From: Marinobacter profundi
Lineage (GTDB): Bacteria > Pseudomonadota > Gammaproteobacteria > Pseudomonadales > Oleiphilaceae
Direction of reading: 5' to 3'
Length of the DNA: 64,000 nucleotides
Assembly (NCBI RefSeq): GCF_002744715.1
Contig: NZ_KZ319376.1
Span: 1-64,000, forward strand
Of this stretch, positions 25,576-35,078 are shown one piece after another (position 1 is the stretch's first letter; every line of letters begins with the position of its first letter). Below the pieces are notes generated by a model that worked only from the letters and a program-made list of their open reading frames with translations, was not told where the DNA came from and searched no databases. Both the position numbers and the translations under genes were made by a program.

Positions 25576-26769
25576 TCAGGCAATCGCCGGCCGTCGCTCC
25601 GGCAGCATCAGCGATAGCAGTGCCGCAGTCGCCACCAGTCCCGCGGATATCCACAGACAGGCCTCGAGGCCGTAGGCCTGATAGACCCAGCCAGAGAGGA
25701 CGGTGCCAAGCAGCCGGCCGGCGGCATTGGACATGTAGTAGAAACCCACGTCCAGCGACACCCCGTCGCCCCGGGCATAGCTGACAATCAGGTAGCTGTG
25801 CAGGGAGGAGTTGACGGCAAACAGGACGCCGAACAGCAACAGGCCGCCGACGACCACGGTTTGCGCCGGCCAGCCTGCCACCAGGGCAACGGCGATGGCG
25901 GCTGGAATCAGTGCCAGGCCTGCCGCCCAGAGCACGGCACCGGATTTGCCATTGGAATGGCCGGTAAGTTTCGGGGCGATGGTCTGGATAAAGCCATAGC
26001 CGATAATCCAGCTGGCCATGAAGCCCCCCACTTGCCAGAAGTCCCAGCCGAACACCGTGTGCAGGTAGACCGGCAAGGCAACCACAAACCACACGTCCCG
26101 GGCACCGAACAGAAACATCCGCGCGGCCGAGAGTACATTGATGGCCCGGCTTTTGGACAGAATCTCGCTGAATTTCGGCTTGGCCTTGCTCTTGCCCAGG
26201 TCCTGCCCCAGCAGAAACAGGCTGGCGAGCCAGACAGCACCCAGACCCACTGCCATGATGATCACCGCACCGGTAAAACCGGCCGCCATCAGCAGTACAC
26301 CGCCGAGGAAGAAGCCCACACCCTTGAGCGTGTTCTTGGAACCAGTGAGAATCGCCACCCACTTGTACAGGGTGCCCTGCTGCTCATCCGGCACCAGCAG
26401 CTTGATGCCACTCTTGGCGGACATCTTGTTGAGATCCTTGGCGATGCCGGACAGCGCCTGGGCCGCCATCACCCAGGGTACCGTCAGCATCGCCGCCGGT
26501 ACCGCCAGCATGGCCAGGGCGACAATCTGCAGGAACAGCCCGATGTTCATGGTGCGGTTCAGGCCCATGCGGGCGCCCAGGTAACCGCCGACCAGGTTGG
26601 TCACCACCCCGAAGAACTCGTAAAAGATGAACAACAGGGCAATTTCCAGCGGCGAATAGCCCAGCTGGTGGAAGTGCAGCACCACCAGCATCCGCAGGGC
26701 GCCATCCGTCAGGGTGAAGGCCCAGTAGTTGCCGGTGATGACCAGGTACTGGCGGATGGCAGCGGTCAT
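25576..26769 (-). CDS. arsJ: Organoarsenical efflux MFS transporter ArsJ
   Basis: ArsJ exports 1-arseno-3-phosphoglycerate, which breaks down outside the cell to arsenate and 3-phosphoglycerate. The 397-residue MFS protein has about twelve helices and the ArsJ-typical opening RQYLVITGNYWAFTLTDGAL and SGIAKDLNKMSAKSGIK loop. It starts 1 bp after the GAPDH stop codon, the tight arsJ-gapdh pairing on which the pathway was defined. AAGGTAGG inside the end of the GAPDH gene serves as its ribosome site. Confidence 0.93.
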   Translation of the reverse strand: MTAAIRQYLVITGNYWAFTLTDGALRMLVVLHFHQLGYSPLEIALLFIFYEFFGVVTNLVGGYLGARMGLNRTMNIGLFLQIVALAMLAVPAAMLTVPWVMAAQALSGIAKDLNKMSAKSGIKLLVPDEQQGTLYKWVAILTGSKNTLKGVGFFLGGVLLMAAGFTGAVIIMAVGLGAVWLASLFLLGQDLGKSKAKPKFSEILSKSRAINVLSAARMFLFGARDVWFVVALPVYLHTVFGWDFWQVGGFMASWIIGYGFIQTIAPKLTGHSNGKSGAVLWAAGLALIPAAIAVALVAGWPAQTVVVGGLLLFGVLFAVNSSLHSYLIVSYARGDGVSLDVGFYYMSNAAGRLLGTVLSGWVYQAYGLEACLWISAGLVATAALLSLMLPERRPAIA

Positions 26770-26770
26770 A

Positions 26771-27775
26771 TCAGGCAGAACCTACCTTTCGCGCCAGCTC
26801 GACGGTGCGGTTGGCGTAACCCCACTCGTTGTCGTACCAGGCGTAGATTTTCACCTGGGTACCGTTGACCACCAGGGTGGACAGGGCATCGACAATGGAC
26901 GAGCGCGGGTCGGTCTTGTAGTCAATGGACACCAGCGGGCGCTCTTCATAGCCCAGGATGTCTTTCAGTTCCTCCTCGGATGCTTCCTTGAGCAATTTGT
27001 TCACGGTCTCACGATCGGTGGCCTTCTCCACTTCAAAGACACAATCGGTCAACGAAGCATTGGTCAGCGGGATACGCACCGCGTGGCCGTCGAGCCGACC
27101 CTTGAGCTCGGGGAAAATCTCGACAATCGCCGTCGCCGAGCCCGTACTGGTGGGGATCAGCGAGCTGCCACAGGCCCGGGCCCGGCGCAGATCCTTGTGG
27201 GGCGCGTCCAGAATGGTCTGGGTGTTGGTGAGGCTGTGGATGGTGGTGATGGAGCCGTGCTTGATGCCCAGGTTCTCGTGGATCACCTTCACCACCGGCG
27301 CCAGACAGTTGGTGGTGCAGGAGGCAGCGGTCACAATACGGTCGTTGGCGGGGTCGAAGATGTCTTCGTTCACGCCCATTACGATGTTTTTGGCGCCGGC
27401 TTCCTTGACCGGGGCGGTGACCACCACGCGCTTCACGCCCTGGTCCAGATAGCCCTGCAGCACTTCCACGGTCTTCATCTTGCCACTGGCTTCGATCACC
27501 AGATCGCAACCGGACCAGTCGGTATCGCTAATGGTCTTGTTGCGGGTGACACGAATCCGCTGGCTCCCGATCACCATATCCTCGCCGTCCGCAGCGGCCT
27601 CATGGCTCCAGCGACCGTGCACGCTGTCAAAGTTCAGCAGGTGTGCCAGAGTTGCGGCATCGGCACCCGGGTCGTTGATGGCAACAAACTCCATGTCCGG
27701 CCATTCCCAGGCTGCACGCAGGGCCAGCCGCCCGATGCGGCCAAACCCGTTAATACCTACTTTGATCTTGCTCAT
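26771..27775 (-). CDS. gapdh: ArsJ-associated glyceraldehyde-3-phosphate dehydrogenase
   Basis: The 334-residue enzyme is a complete GAPDH with the NAD motif [14 protein letters not shown], the catalytic Cys in [12 protein letters not shown], and the [12 protein letters not shown]-terminal motif. In arsenic operons this enzyme uses arsenate in place of phosphate and makes 1-arseno-3-phosphoglycerate, the ArsJ substrate. Its position between the ArsC-ArsR gene and arsJ indicates that detoxification role rather than central glycolysis, which probably has its own gap gene elsewhere. AAGGAGA precedes the ATG. Confidence 0.92.
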   Translation of the reverse strand: MSKIKVGINGFGRIGRLALRAAWEWPDMEFVAINDPGADAATLAHLLNFDSVHGRWSHEAAADGEDMVIGSQRIRVTRNKTISDTDWSGCDLVIEASGKMKTVEVLQGYLDQGVKRVVVTAPVKEAGAKNIVMGVNEDIFDPANDRIVTAASCTTNCLAPVVKVIHENLGIKHGSITTIHSLTNTQTILDAPHKDLRRARACGSSLIPTSTGSATAIVEIFPELKGRLDGHAVRIPLTNASLTDCVFEVEKATDRETVNKLLKEASEEELKDILGYEERPLVSIDYKTDPRSSIVDALSTLVVNGTQVKIYAWYDNEWGYANRTVELARKVGSA

Positions 27776-27815
27776 GATGGTCTCCTTGCGCGTTCGCTAA
27801 TCTGTATGTGGCTCG

Positions 27816-28580
27816 TCAGGGGCATTGCGCAACCGGGCGGTCCGCCATGGCTTGAAGTCTGGCCAGTGGCGGCCCGATCAGTTCTGCATTGTTGTGGGCG
27901 GTTTCATCCAGCACCCTCAGTACCCAGTCCGGCAGGTGCGGGTCAAGGGAATAATAGACCCACTGGCCCCGGCGCTCGGTTTCCAGCAGGCCGGCATCCC
28001 GCAGCGAGGCCAGATGACGGCTGACTTTCGGTTGCGATACGTCGAAAGCCTCGGTCAGCTCGCATACGCACAGCTTTTCCTGGTCCCTGATTAGCAACAG
28101 GGCGGCCAGGCGAAGCTCCTCTGCCATCGCCTTGAACACGGTCACCGGGTGGTAGCGGGCCGGTGTCAGGCCGGTCTCTTTCTGGTGAACCAGGGTGAAC
28201 AGGCCGATGCGTTCTTTCAGCTCCTTGAGGGTCAAAGCAAAAGTGGCGTGACGGTTACCCTCGGCGGGGTCCGGAAAATCCCAGGCGATCTGCTGGGCCC
28301 CCGAGGCCACCAGCGTGCACTCCCGGGCGGCCTTTTCACACAGGGTGATCACGTAATCCCAGTACTGACCCTGCAGCTCCGCCACCGACTTGCTGTACAG
28401 CCCTACGGTGGAAATGCCGGCCTCCTGTAACACCTGTAGTGCCAGAGGGTGGGGCCGCGAAGGCTCGGTACCGGCACTGGCCACCTCAAAACGGTCACCG
28501 GCCATGTGCCGGAGCAGGGCTTCCGCCATCAGCGAGCGGGCGCTGTTGGCGGTGCAGACAAACAGGACTCTTCTTTTCAT
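27816..28580 (-). CDS. Fused arsenate reductase (ArsC) and ArsR repressor
   Basis: The 254-residue protein joins two activities. Residues 1-135 are a low-molecular-weight phosphatase-type arsenate reductase with CTANSARS (Cys9), plus Cys81 and Cys88 in LCEKAAREC and Asp in DFPDPAEGN. This reproduces the three redox cysteines of thioredoxin-coupled ArsC (10, 82 and 89 in pI258 ArsC). Residues 150-250 are a winged-helix ArsR domain with the arsenite-binding CVC motif (Cys171, Cys173) and helix VSQPKVSRHLASLR. The protein could reduce arsenate and also sense the product. It is the first gene of the leftward ars operon and faces the second operon across a 144-bp intergenic region. Confidence 0.92.
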   Translation of the reverse strand: MKRRVLFVCTANSARSLMAEALLRHMAGDRFEVASAGTEPSRPHPLALQVLQEAGISTVGLYSKSVAELQGQYWDYVITLCEKAARECTLVASGAQQIAWDFPDPAEGNRHATFALTLKELKERIGLFTLVHQKETGLTPARYHPVTVFKAMAEELRLAALLLIRDQEKLCVCELTEAFDVSQPKVSRHLASLRDAGLLETERRGQWVYYSLDPHLPDWVLRVLDETAHNNAELIGPPLARLQAMADRPVAQCP

Positions 28581-28636
28581 ACGAATTTCCGAATATTCGA
28601 ATTGCCATATATTCAGTTTTTGCGATAATAGCCTTC
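28581..28636. promoter_or_regulatory. Divergent ars promoter/operator region
   Basis: The region next to the ArsC-ArsR start is AT-rich and full of GAAT/ATTC half sites, including the perfect palindrome CGAATATTCG at 28590-28599 and a GAAT...ATTC pair at 28599-28614. A rightward promoter fits as TTGCCA (28602-28607), a 16-bp spacer and GATAAT (28624-28629), overlapping these repeats. Binding of the ArsR domain here would repress both directions. The exact operator is not proven. Confidence 0.6.
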
Positions 28637-28724
28637 AACTGTGACAGAGTAAAGACAGTAACCCACGCTGCGGCCTGTAAAAGGCCAGCGCTGGATAACC
28701 CGTCAAAGGACATCGGAAAGGGCC

Positions 28725-30047
28725 ATGACAGAAAAACTGCTGGAGATCTATCGGAACAATCAGCGGGAAGGCAACCTGCTGTTTGCCATGATCCTCGCCT
28801 TCCTGGCCATCTTCTTCATGCCCGCCGGTACCGAACGTTTTGACAACGCCGTGCTGGAAGCGTTCCGGCTGACCAACTGGTATGCCCGCGAGCATGTGAT
28901 CCTGTGCCTGTTGCCCGCCTTCCTGATTGCCGGGGCGATGGCGGTCTATATCAGCCAGGGTTCGGTGATGCGTTATCTTGGTCCCTCCGCTTCCAAGCCG
29001 GTGGCGTTCAGTGTGGCGTCGGTATCCGGCACCTTGCTGGCCGTGTGCTCCTGCACCGTACTGCCGCTGTTTGGCGGCATTTACCGTCGGGGGGCAGGCC
29101 TGGGTGCCGCCGTGGCCTTTCTCTATTCCGGCCCGGCCATCAACATCATGGCCATTGTGGTCACCGCCAAGGTGCTGGGTGCGGAAATCGGCCTGGCTCG
29201 GGCGATTGGTGCCATCGTGTTCGCGGTCGTGATCGGGGCCATCATGCACCTGATCTACCGCAAGGAAGAAGCCGAACGGTCGGTGAGCAGCGCCCGGGGC
29301 TTCGGCGGCGACGACTCAGACCAACCCGTAAGGATCATTACCCTGTTCTTTGCCCTGATGGTGGGCATTCTGGTGTTTGCCAACTGGACCGCCGCCGATA
29401 ACAGCGCCTGGATGGCCGTCTACGATCTGAAATGGCCAATCACTGCCGTCCTGGCTGCGGCCTTGGGCGTGCTACTGGTCTGGCGTTGGCACTGGCCACC
29501 CCGTCAACTGCTGATTCTGGCAGCGGTGATTGCCATCGTGGCCACCCTGGCTCCGGCCATGCCGGAACTGCCTTTCGTGATCGGTATTGGCGGCCTGATG
29601 CTGATCGCCAGCTTGCGGGATGAAGACCGGGAGTGGCCGTTGCAGAGCTGGGATTTCGCCAAACAGATCCTGCCGCTGCTGCTGGCCGGGGTGTTTGTGG
29701 CGGGCTTCGCCCTCGGCCGCCCCGGCCATGAAGGCATGATTCCCTCGGCATGGGTGGCCGCTGCCGTGGGTGACAACTCGCTGCTCTCTACTATTCTGGC
29801 CTCGGTACTGGGCGCCCTGATGTATTTCTCCACCCTGACCGAGGTCCCCATTGTCGAAGCCCTGATGGGCTCCGGCATGGGCAAGGGGCCGGCCCTGGCG
29901 CTGCTGCTGGCGGGCCCGGCCCTGTCGTTGCCCAATATGCTGGTGATCCGCACCATTCTGGGCACCCGGAAAACCCTGGTGTACTGTGGTCTGGTGGTGG
30001 TGATGGCCACCATCACCGGCTTTATCTACGGAAACTGGCAGGTATAA
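28725..30047 (+). CDS. ArsP-like permease (DUF318 family) in the arsenic operon
   Basis: The 440-residue membrane protein has about ten helices and belongs to the predicted permease group that includes ArsP. A CxC pair in VCSCTVLPLFGGI (Cys108, Cys110) sits in a predicted helix, and FLYSGPAINIM and a second, repeated LLLAGPALSLPNM motif suggest an internal duplication. ArsP exports trivalent organoarsenicals; relatives beside a small thioredoxin-fold gene have also been linked to other metals. The island context favours arsenic. AAAGGG precedes the ATG. Confidence 0.75.
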   Translation: MTEKLLEIYRNNQREGNLLFAMILAFLAIFFMPAGTERFDNAVLEAFRLTNWYAREHVILCLLPAFLIAGAMAVYISQGSVMRYLGPSASKPVAFSVASVSGTLLAVCSCTVLPLFGGIYRRGAGLGAAVAFLYSGPAINIMAIVVTAKVLGAEIGLARAIGAIVFAVVIGAIMHLIYRKEEAERSVSSARGFGGDDSDQPVRIITLFFALMVGILVFANWTAADNSAWMAVYDLKWPITAVLAAALGVLLVWRWHWPPRQLLILAAVIAIVATLAPAMPELPFVIGIGGLMLIASLRDEDREWPLQSWDFAKQILPLLLAGVFVAGFALGRPGHEGMIPSAWVAAAVGDNSLLSTILASVLGALMYFSTLTEVPIVEALMGSGMGKGPALALLLAGPALSLPNMLVIRTILGTRKTLVYCGLVVVMATITGFIYGNWQV

Positions 30048-30077
30048 ACCTGCCGCACATACGCGAAGGAGAGGACG

Positions 30078-30308
30078 ATGAAATTCACCATTTATGGCAG
30101 TGGCTGCGCCAAGTGCAAACAACTGACCACCAACGCCGAGGAAGCGGCCAAGGCGCTCGGGCTGGACTACGAAGTGGAAAAGGTGACCGACGTGAACGAC
30201 ATCATTGATGCCGGCATCATGCGCACCCCCGCCCTGGCCGTCGACGGCGAGGTTGCGGTGGAAGGCAAGGTGGCCAGTGCCGACGACATCAAGAAACTTC
30301 TGGGCTGA
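30078..30308 (+). CDS. Small thioredoxin-fold redox protein (TM0996/MTH895 type)
   Basis: The 76-residue protein is a minimal thioredoxin fold with the redox motif GCAKCK (Cys10, Cys13), and the cis-proline region [10 protein letters not shown]. Such proteins often neighbour DUF318 permeases. It may keep the permease cysteines reduced, or could supply electrons to the thioredoxin-coupled ArsC domain encoded across the intergenic region; both are inference. A strong GAAGGAGAGG ribosome site precedes the ATG. Confidence 0.85.
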   Translation: MKFTIYGSGCAKCKQLTTNAEEAAKALGLDYEVEKVTDVNDIIDAGIMRTPALAVDGEVAVEGKVASADDIKKLLG

Positions 30309-30337
30309 ATCCGTTTACAGGAAACCTGACGCTGACC

Positions 30338-31054
30338 ATGAATCCATCTGATCTGCCGAACATTGATACCGAGCTGTTCCGGGCCCCCACCAACGAGGAG
30401 TTGTTTGCCGCAGCGCCTTCAAACCACCGGCCGAGAATTCTGCTGCTCTACGGCTCACTGCGGGAGCGCTCCTTCAGCCGCCTGGCGGTGGAGGAAGCCG
30501 CCCGCCTGCTGGAGGCCATGGGCGCCGAAACCCGCATTTTCAATCCGCGCGGCCTGCCCCTGGCCGATGCCGAGGATGCATCCCACCCCAAGGTTCAGGA
30601 GTTGCGCGACCTGGTGCAGTGGAGTGAAGGGATGGTGTGGTGCTCCCCGGAACGCCACGGCGCCATGACCGGCGTCATGAAAACCCAGATTGACTGGATT
30701 CCACTGGCCATGGGTGCCGTTCGCCCGACTCAGGGCAAGACCCTGGCGGTGATGCAGGTATGTGGTGGCTCCCAGACGTTCAATGTGGTGAACCAGTTGC
30801 GGGTACTGGGCCGCTGGATGCGCATGGTGACCATCCCCAACCAGTCCTCGGTGCCCAAGGCGTTCATGGAGTTCGACGACAACGACCGCATGAAGCCCTC
30901 GCCCTTTTACAACCGGATTGTGGATGTGATGGAGGAGCTGGTGAAGTTCACCCTGCTGGTGCGTGACCGCAGTGAGTACCTGACCGACCGCTATTCCGAG
31001 CGCAAGGAAAGCGCGGAGCAACTGTCGAAGCGTGTGAACCAACGTTCCATTTAA
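30338..31054 (+). CDS. arsH: Organoarsenical oxidase / NADPH-FMN reductase ArsH
   Basis: ArsH is an NADPH-dependent flavoprotein that oxidises trivalent methyl- and aryl-arsenicals to less toxic pentavalent forms. The 238-residue length is normal, and the flavodoxin-like phosphate loop [10 protein letters not shown] lies at residues 39-48. The conserved [20 protein letters not shown] and [14 protein letters not shown] segments are present. It lies 30 bp after the thioredoxin-like gene and 10 bp before acr3, so it is in the same operon. Confidence 0.95.
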   Translation: MNPSDLPNIDTELFRAPTNEELFAAAPSNHRPRILLLYGSLRERSFSRLAVEEAARLLEAMGAETRIFNPRGLPLADAEDASHPKVQELRDLVQWSEGMVWCSPERHGAMTGVMKTQIDWIPLAMGAVRPTQGKTLAVMQVCGGSQTFNVVNQLRVLGRWMRMVTIPNQSSVPKAFMEFDDNDRMKPSPFYNRIVDVMEELVKFTLLVRDRSEYLTDRYSERKESAEQLSKRVNQRSI

Positions 31055-31063
31055 GGATGTTCA

Positions 31064-32128
31064 ATGAGCAGTAACGAACTGACCGCTGACGCCTCATCCG
31101 GCGGCATGGGAATTTTCGAACGCTACCTGTCGGTCTGGGTGGCACTGGCGATTGTTACCGGCGTGGCCCTGGGACAACTGGCTCCGGCGGTGCCGGAAAC
31201 CCTGTCCCGCTTCGAATACGCCCAGGTGTCCATCCCCATCGCCCTCCTGATCTGGGCGATGATCTTCCCGATGATGGCGCAGATTGATTTCAGTGCGGTG
31301 GTGGGGGTACGCAGGGAACCGAAAGGGCTGGCCATCACCACGACCGTGAACTGGCTGATCAAGCCCTTCACCATGTTTGCCATTGCCTGGTTTTTCCTCA
31401 CCGTGGTGTTCGAGCCGCTGATCTCACCTCAGCTGGCAAGCGAATACCTGGCCGGTGCGATTCTGCTGGGCGCGGCACCCTGCACCGCCATGGTCTTTGT
31501 CTGGAGTTACCTGACCAAAGGCGATGCCGCCTACACTCTGGTGCAGGTATCCCTGAACGACCTCATCATGCTGTTTGCCTTCGCACCGATCGTGGTGTTC
31601 CTGCTGGGCATTTCCGACATCCAGGTGCCCTGGGATACCGTGCTGCTGTCGGTGGTGCTGTACATCGTCATTCCGCTTGCCGCCGGCTACCTGACCCGCC
31701 GCATCCTGATTGCCCGCCACGGCCAGCGCTGGTATGACGAGGTGTTCATGAAACGGCTGGGGCCGGTCACGCCAGCGGCACTGATCGTCACCCTGGTGCT
31801 GCTGTTCGCCTTCCAGGGTGAGGTGATCCTGAACAACCCCCTGCACATTGCGCTGATTGCGGTACCGCTGATCGTGCAGACCTTCCTGATCTTCTTCCTG
31901 GCCTACGGCTGGGCCCGGTTGTGGAAAGTGCGCCATTGCATTGCCGCACCCGGCGCCATGATCGGTGCCAGCAATTTCTTCGAACTCGCCGTGGCCGCGG
32001 CTATCGCCCTGTTCGGACTGCAATCCGGGGCTGCGCTGGCCACGGTGGTCGGGGTGCTGGTGGAGGTGCCGCTGATGCTGGTACTGGTGCGGATTGCCAA
32101 CAAAACCCGGGACCGGTTTCCGGATTAG
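31064..32128 (+). CDS. acr3: Arsenite efflux permease Acr3
   Basis: Acr3 expels arsenite by proton antiport. The 354-residue protein has ten predicted helices. The essential cysteine lies in LLGAAPCTAMVFVWS (near residue 140), and the helix-9 glutamate in LVEVPLMLVL (near 335). It is the last gene of the rightward ars operon and the natural partner of the ArsC domain, which makes arsenite. AAGGA precedes the ATG. No arsenite methylase gene (arsM) is present in the island. Confidence 0.95.
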   Translation: MSSNELTADASSGGMGIFERYLSVWVALAIVTGVALGQLAPAVPETLSRFEYAQVSIPIALLIWAMIFPMMAQIDFSAVVGVRREPKGLAITTTVNWLIKPFTMFAIAWFFLTVVFEPLISPQLASEYLAGAILLGAAPCTAMVFVWSYLTKGDAAYTLVQVSLNDLIMLFAFAPIVVFLLGISDIQVPWDTVLLSVVLYIVIPLAAGYLTRRILIARHGQRWYDEVFMKRLGPVTPAALIVTLVLLFAFQGEVILNNPLHIALIAVPLIVQTFLIFFLAYGWARLWKVRHCIAAPGAMIGASNFFELAVAAAIALFGLQSGAALATVVGVLVEVPLMLVLVRIANKTRDRFPD

Positions 32129-32151
32129 GCTCCGGCTTGCGCCCGGAGCCT
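32127..32151 (+). terminator. Hairpin at the end of the rightward ars operon
   Basis: Perfect 9-bp arms AGGCTCCGG and CCGGAGCCT enclose a 7-nt loop, and the left arm overlaps the acr3 stop codon. No T-run follows. It also faces mntP from the other strand, so it could act in both directions. Confidence 0.6.
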
Positions 32152-32184
32152 GCACTCGCAACAGCCACCCCGACGGCCCCAGGA

Positions 32185-32724
32185 TTACATGAACAGGATC
32201 TTGAGGCCGATCAGCACAATCACCACGCCACCGACAAATTCCGCCTTGCCCTCGAGGAAAGTGCCACTGCGGGTACCGATATAAACCCCGGCGGCACTGA
32301 ACAGCAGGGTCGTCACCCCGATGATCAGACAAGCGAGCAAGGGCGCGACATCCAGCAGGGTGAGGGCAAATCCGGCGGCCATGGCATCAATGCTGGTGGC
32401 GATGGCCAGCATCAGCATGACCCGGTGGGTGATGATGGCGATGTCCTCCTCGACCCCCTCGGCAAACGCCTCGTAGATCATCTTGCCGCCAATGAGCGCC
32501 AGCAGGACAAATGCGATCCACGGGGCGTAGGCCTCGACCCAGCCCAGCACCCCCTTGCCGCCAAGGTAACCGATCAGCGGCATCAGCCCCTGAAACAGGC
32601 CGAAATATAATGCCGCCATTACCGCGAGGGACGACGCTTTCTTCTTGTGCTTCGAACCCAGGCCAATCGACACGGCAAACGCGTCCATGCTGAGGGCAAC
32701 CGCCAGAACCAGTACTTCAATCAC
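32185..32724 (-). CDS. mntP: Manganese efflux pump MntP
   Basis: The 179-residue membrane protein has six helices in two repeats, and the MntP motifs [14 protein letters not shown] near the N terminus and [14 protein letters not shown] at the start of the second half, whose Asp residues are needed for manganese export. The start appears to be GTG (32722-32724). It lies 41 bp after uvrD on the same strand, and there is no room for the yybP-ykoY manganese riboswitch that often precedes mntP, so it may be expressed from uvrD transcripts. Confidence 0.93.
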   Translation of the reverse strand: MIEVLVLAVALSMDAFAVSIGLGSKHKKKASSLAVMAALYFGLFQGLMPLIGYLGGKGVLGWVEAYAPWIAFVLLALIGGKMIYEAFAEGVEEDIAIITHRVMLMLAIATSIDAMAAGFALTLLDVAPLLACLIIGVTTLLFSAAGVYIGTRSGTFLEGKAEFVGGVVIVLIGLKILFM

Positions 32725-32765
32725 GGACTAAACTCTCTGGTTACGTTGATGACGAAAATCGGGAA

Positions 32766-34931
32766 CTAACAGGCTTCCAGCGGTGCATAGGCCAGCACCA
32801 GCCACTTCGCGCCGTCGTCAAAATTGACCTGCACCCGGGTATGGTGCCCGCTGCCCTCGCAGTTCATCACAATACCCTCACCGAACTTGGGGTGACGCAC
32901 CCGCTGACCGAGACTGAAGCCCGCCTGGCTGGCGGCCTCCTGGCTGAACAGGCTTTCGTTGGGGCGCTGGACCAGGGCCGGACGGGTCACGGTGTTACGC
33001 AACCGCACCTCCTGGATACAGTCCGCCGGAATCTCGCGGACAAACCGCGACAGTGCGTTGAACTTTTCCTGGCCGTACATGCGGCGGGATTCGGCGTAAG
33101 TAAGCACCAGCTTCTTCATTGCCCGGGTGATACCGACGTAGGCCAGCCGGCGCTCCTCCTCCATCCGCCCCGGCTCCTCCAGTGACATGCTGTGGGGGAA
33201 CAGCCCTTCCTCCACCCCGGCCAGGAACACCAGCGGGAATTCCAGGCCCTTGGCAGCATGCAGGGTCATCAGCTGGACGCCATCCTCATGGGCTTCGGCC
33301 TGGGCTTCGCCGGCATCGAGCGCCGCATTGGCGAGAAACTCCGCCAGCGGATCAACACCGTCCTCCACCTCGAAGTCGGCCAGCGCATTGACCAGCTCCT
33401 CCAGGTTCTCCAGCCGCGCCTGGCCCTTCTCGCCCTTCTCACTGGCGTGGTAATCCTTCAGCCCGCTGGCCTCGATGGTTTCCTTCATCAGGCCGTGCAG
33501 GGTGGCATGGTCCACCATCTCGGTCAGCGACCGGATGATCCCCATAAACGACTGCAGACCGGTCTTCGCCCGGCCCTTGACGTGGCCCGCCTCCAGCAGG
33601 CGCTCGGCGGATTCCCACAGGGAAATCCCCTGTTCGGTGGCATACTCCCGCAACTCCGCCAGGCTCTTGGCACCGATACCCCGGGTCGGAATGTTGACGA
33701 CCCGCTCGAACGCTGCGTCATCGCGGCGATAATGCACCAGCCGCAGGTAGGCCAGCGCGTTGCGGATTTCCTGGCGATCGTAAAAGCGCAGGCCGCCGTA
33801 GACCCGGTATGGAATCCCCTGGCGTACCAGCGCCTCCTCCAGCACCCGGGACTGGGCGTTGGAACGGTACAGAATCGCCGACTCGCTGCGCAGGTTCCCT
33901 TCCTGCACCCAGCTGGTGATGGAGTCGGCGATGTAGTTGGCTTCATCCTGCTCGTTGAACGCCGCGTACAGGCTGATTGGCTCCCCCTCGGGACCATCCG
34001 TCCACAACTCCTTGCCCAGGCGGCCCTGGTTGTTGGCAATCACCGAGTTGGCCGCCTTCAGGATCAGCCGGGTGGAGCGGTAATTCTGCTCCAGCCGCAC
34101 CAGCCGCGAGTTCGGGAAGTCCCGCTGGAACTGCTGGATGTTCTCGATCTTCGCACCACGCCAGCCGTAGATGGACTGATCGTCGTCCCCCACCACCGTC
34201 AGCGGCACCCGGTTACTGGCCAGCACCTGCAACCACGCGTACTGGATGGTGTTGGTATCCTGGAACTCATCCACCAGAATGTGCCGGAACCGGCTCTGGT
34301 AATGACTCAGCAGCTCCGGCCGGTGCAGCCATAATTCATGGGACCGCAGCAACAGCTCGCCGAAATCCACCAGCCCGCCCTGGTTGCACAGCGCCTCGTA
34401 CTGGCGGTAGATCTTCAGCATGGTCGAGGTGAAGTGATCCCCCGGATTCTCCTGGATATGCTCCGCCCGCAGCCCCTCATCCTTCTGGCTGTTGATAAAC
34501 CACTGCGCCTGTTTCGGCGGCCAGCGGCTCTCGTCAATCTGGTTCTCCCGCATCACCCGCTTGACCAGCCGCAACTGGTCATCGCTGTCCAGGACCTGGA
34601 AATTTTCCGGCAAGCCGGCATCCTTCCAGTGCGAGCGCAGCAAGCGGTGAGCAATACCGTGGAAAGTACCAAACCACATGCCGCGGGTCGGCAGGTTCAT
34701 CATCTGCTCGATCCGGTAGCGCATCTCCTTGGCCGCCTTGTTGGTAAAGGTCACCGCCAGGATGCTCGTCGGCGGTACCTGATCCACCTGCATCAGCCAC
34801 GCCATCCGGTGCACCAGCACCCGGGTCTTGCCACTGCCGGCCCCGGCCAGCACCAGTAAATGATCGTTCTGTGCCGTCACCGCTTCACGCTGGGCATCGT
34901 TGAGGGGATCGATGATCGAGGAGACATCCAT
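32766..34931 (-). CDS. uvrD: DNA helicase II UvrD
   Basis: UvrD is the 3'-5' superfamily 1 helicase of mismatch and nucleotide-excision repair. The 721-residue length equals E. coli UvrD. Walker A LAGAGSGKT lies near residues 28-36, followed by VDEFQDTN (Walker B), GDDDQSIYGWRGA, QNYRST and the C-terminal VGITRAMKKL motif. The Tudor-like end (HPKFGEGIVMNCEGSGHHT) binds RNA polymerase in relatives. The ATG at 34929-34931 gives the standard start. The upstream extension of 18 codons is not conserved. Confidence 0.96.
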   Translation of the reverse strand: MDVSSIIDPLNDAQREAVTAQNDHLLVLAGAGSGKTRVLVHRMAWLMQVDQVPPTSILAVTFTNKAAKEMRYRIEQMMNLPTRGMWFGTFHGIAHRLLRSHWKDAGLPENFQVLDSDDQLRLVKRVMRENQIDESRWPPKQAQWFINSQKDEGLRAEHIQENPGDHFTSTMLKIYRQYEALCNQGGLVDFGELLLRSHELWLHRPELLSHYQSRFRHILVDEFQDTNTIQYAWLQVLASNRVPLTVVGDDDQSIYGWRGAKIENIQQFQRDFPNSRLVRLEQNYRSTRLILKAANSVIANNQGRLGKELWTDGPEGEPISLYAAFNEQDEANYIADSITSWVQEGNLRSESAILYRSNAQSRVLEEALVRQGIPYRVYGGLRFYDRQEIRNALAYLRLVHYRRDDAAFERVVNIPTRGIGAKSLAELREYATEQGISLWESAERLLEAGHVKGRAKTGLQSFMGIIRSLTEMVDHATLHGLMKETIEASGLKDYHASEKGEKGQARLENLEELVNALADFEVEDGVDPLAEFLANAALDAGEAQAEAHEDGVQLMTLHAAKGLEFPLVFLAGVEEGLFPHSMSLEEPGRMEEERRLAYVGITRAMKKLVLTYAESRRMYGQEKFNALSRFVREIPADCIQEVRLRNTVTRPALVQRPNESLFSQEAASQAGFSLGQRVRHPKFGEGIVMNCEGSGHHTRVQVNFDDGAKWLVLAYAPLEAC

Positions 34932-35078
34932 AGACAGTCGTTCGCTACTGGTTAAATGAACAGGTGGGAGAGTATAACAGGACAAAGTGCCGGTTGTCGG
35001 GCCGTGGATAGCCCTCTTTCGTCACCGGAAACGCACGCTGAAGGATCAGCAGATAAGCCCTCTGAACAGTCGCAGAGG

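Noticed and set aside
25576..32151. Arsenic genes as part of an integrative element
   Set aside because: No integrase, tRNA gene, direct repeats or sharp composition change were seen at the borders; transfer is possible but not supported here.
32725..32765. yybP-ykoY manganese riboswitch before mntP
   Set aside because: Only 41 bp separate mntP from uvrD, too short for this riboswitch.
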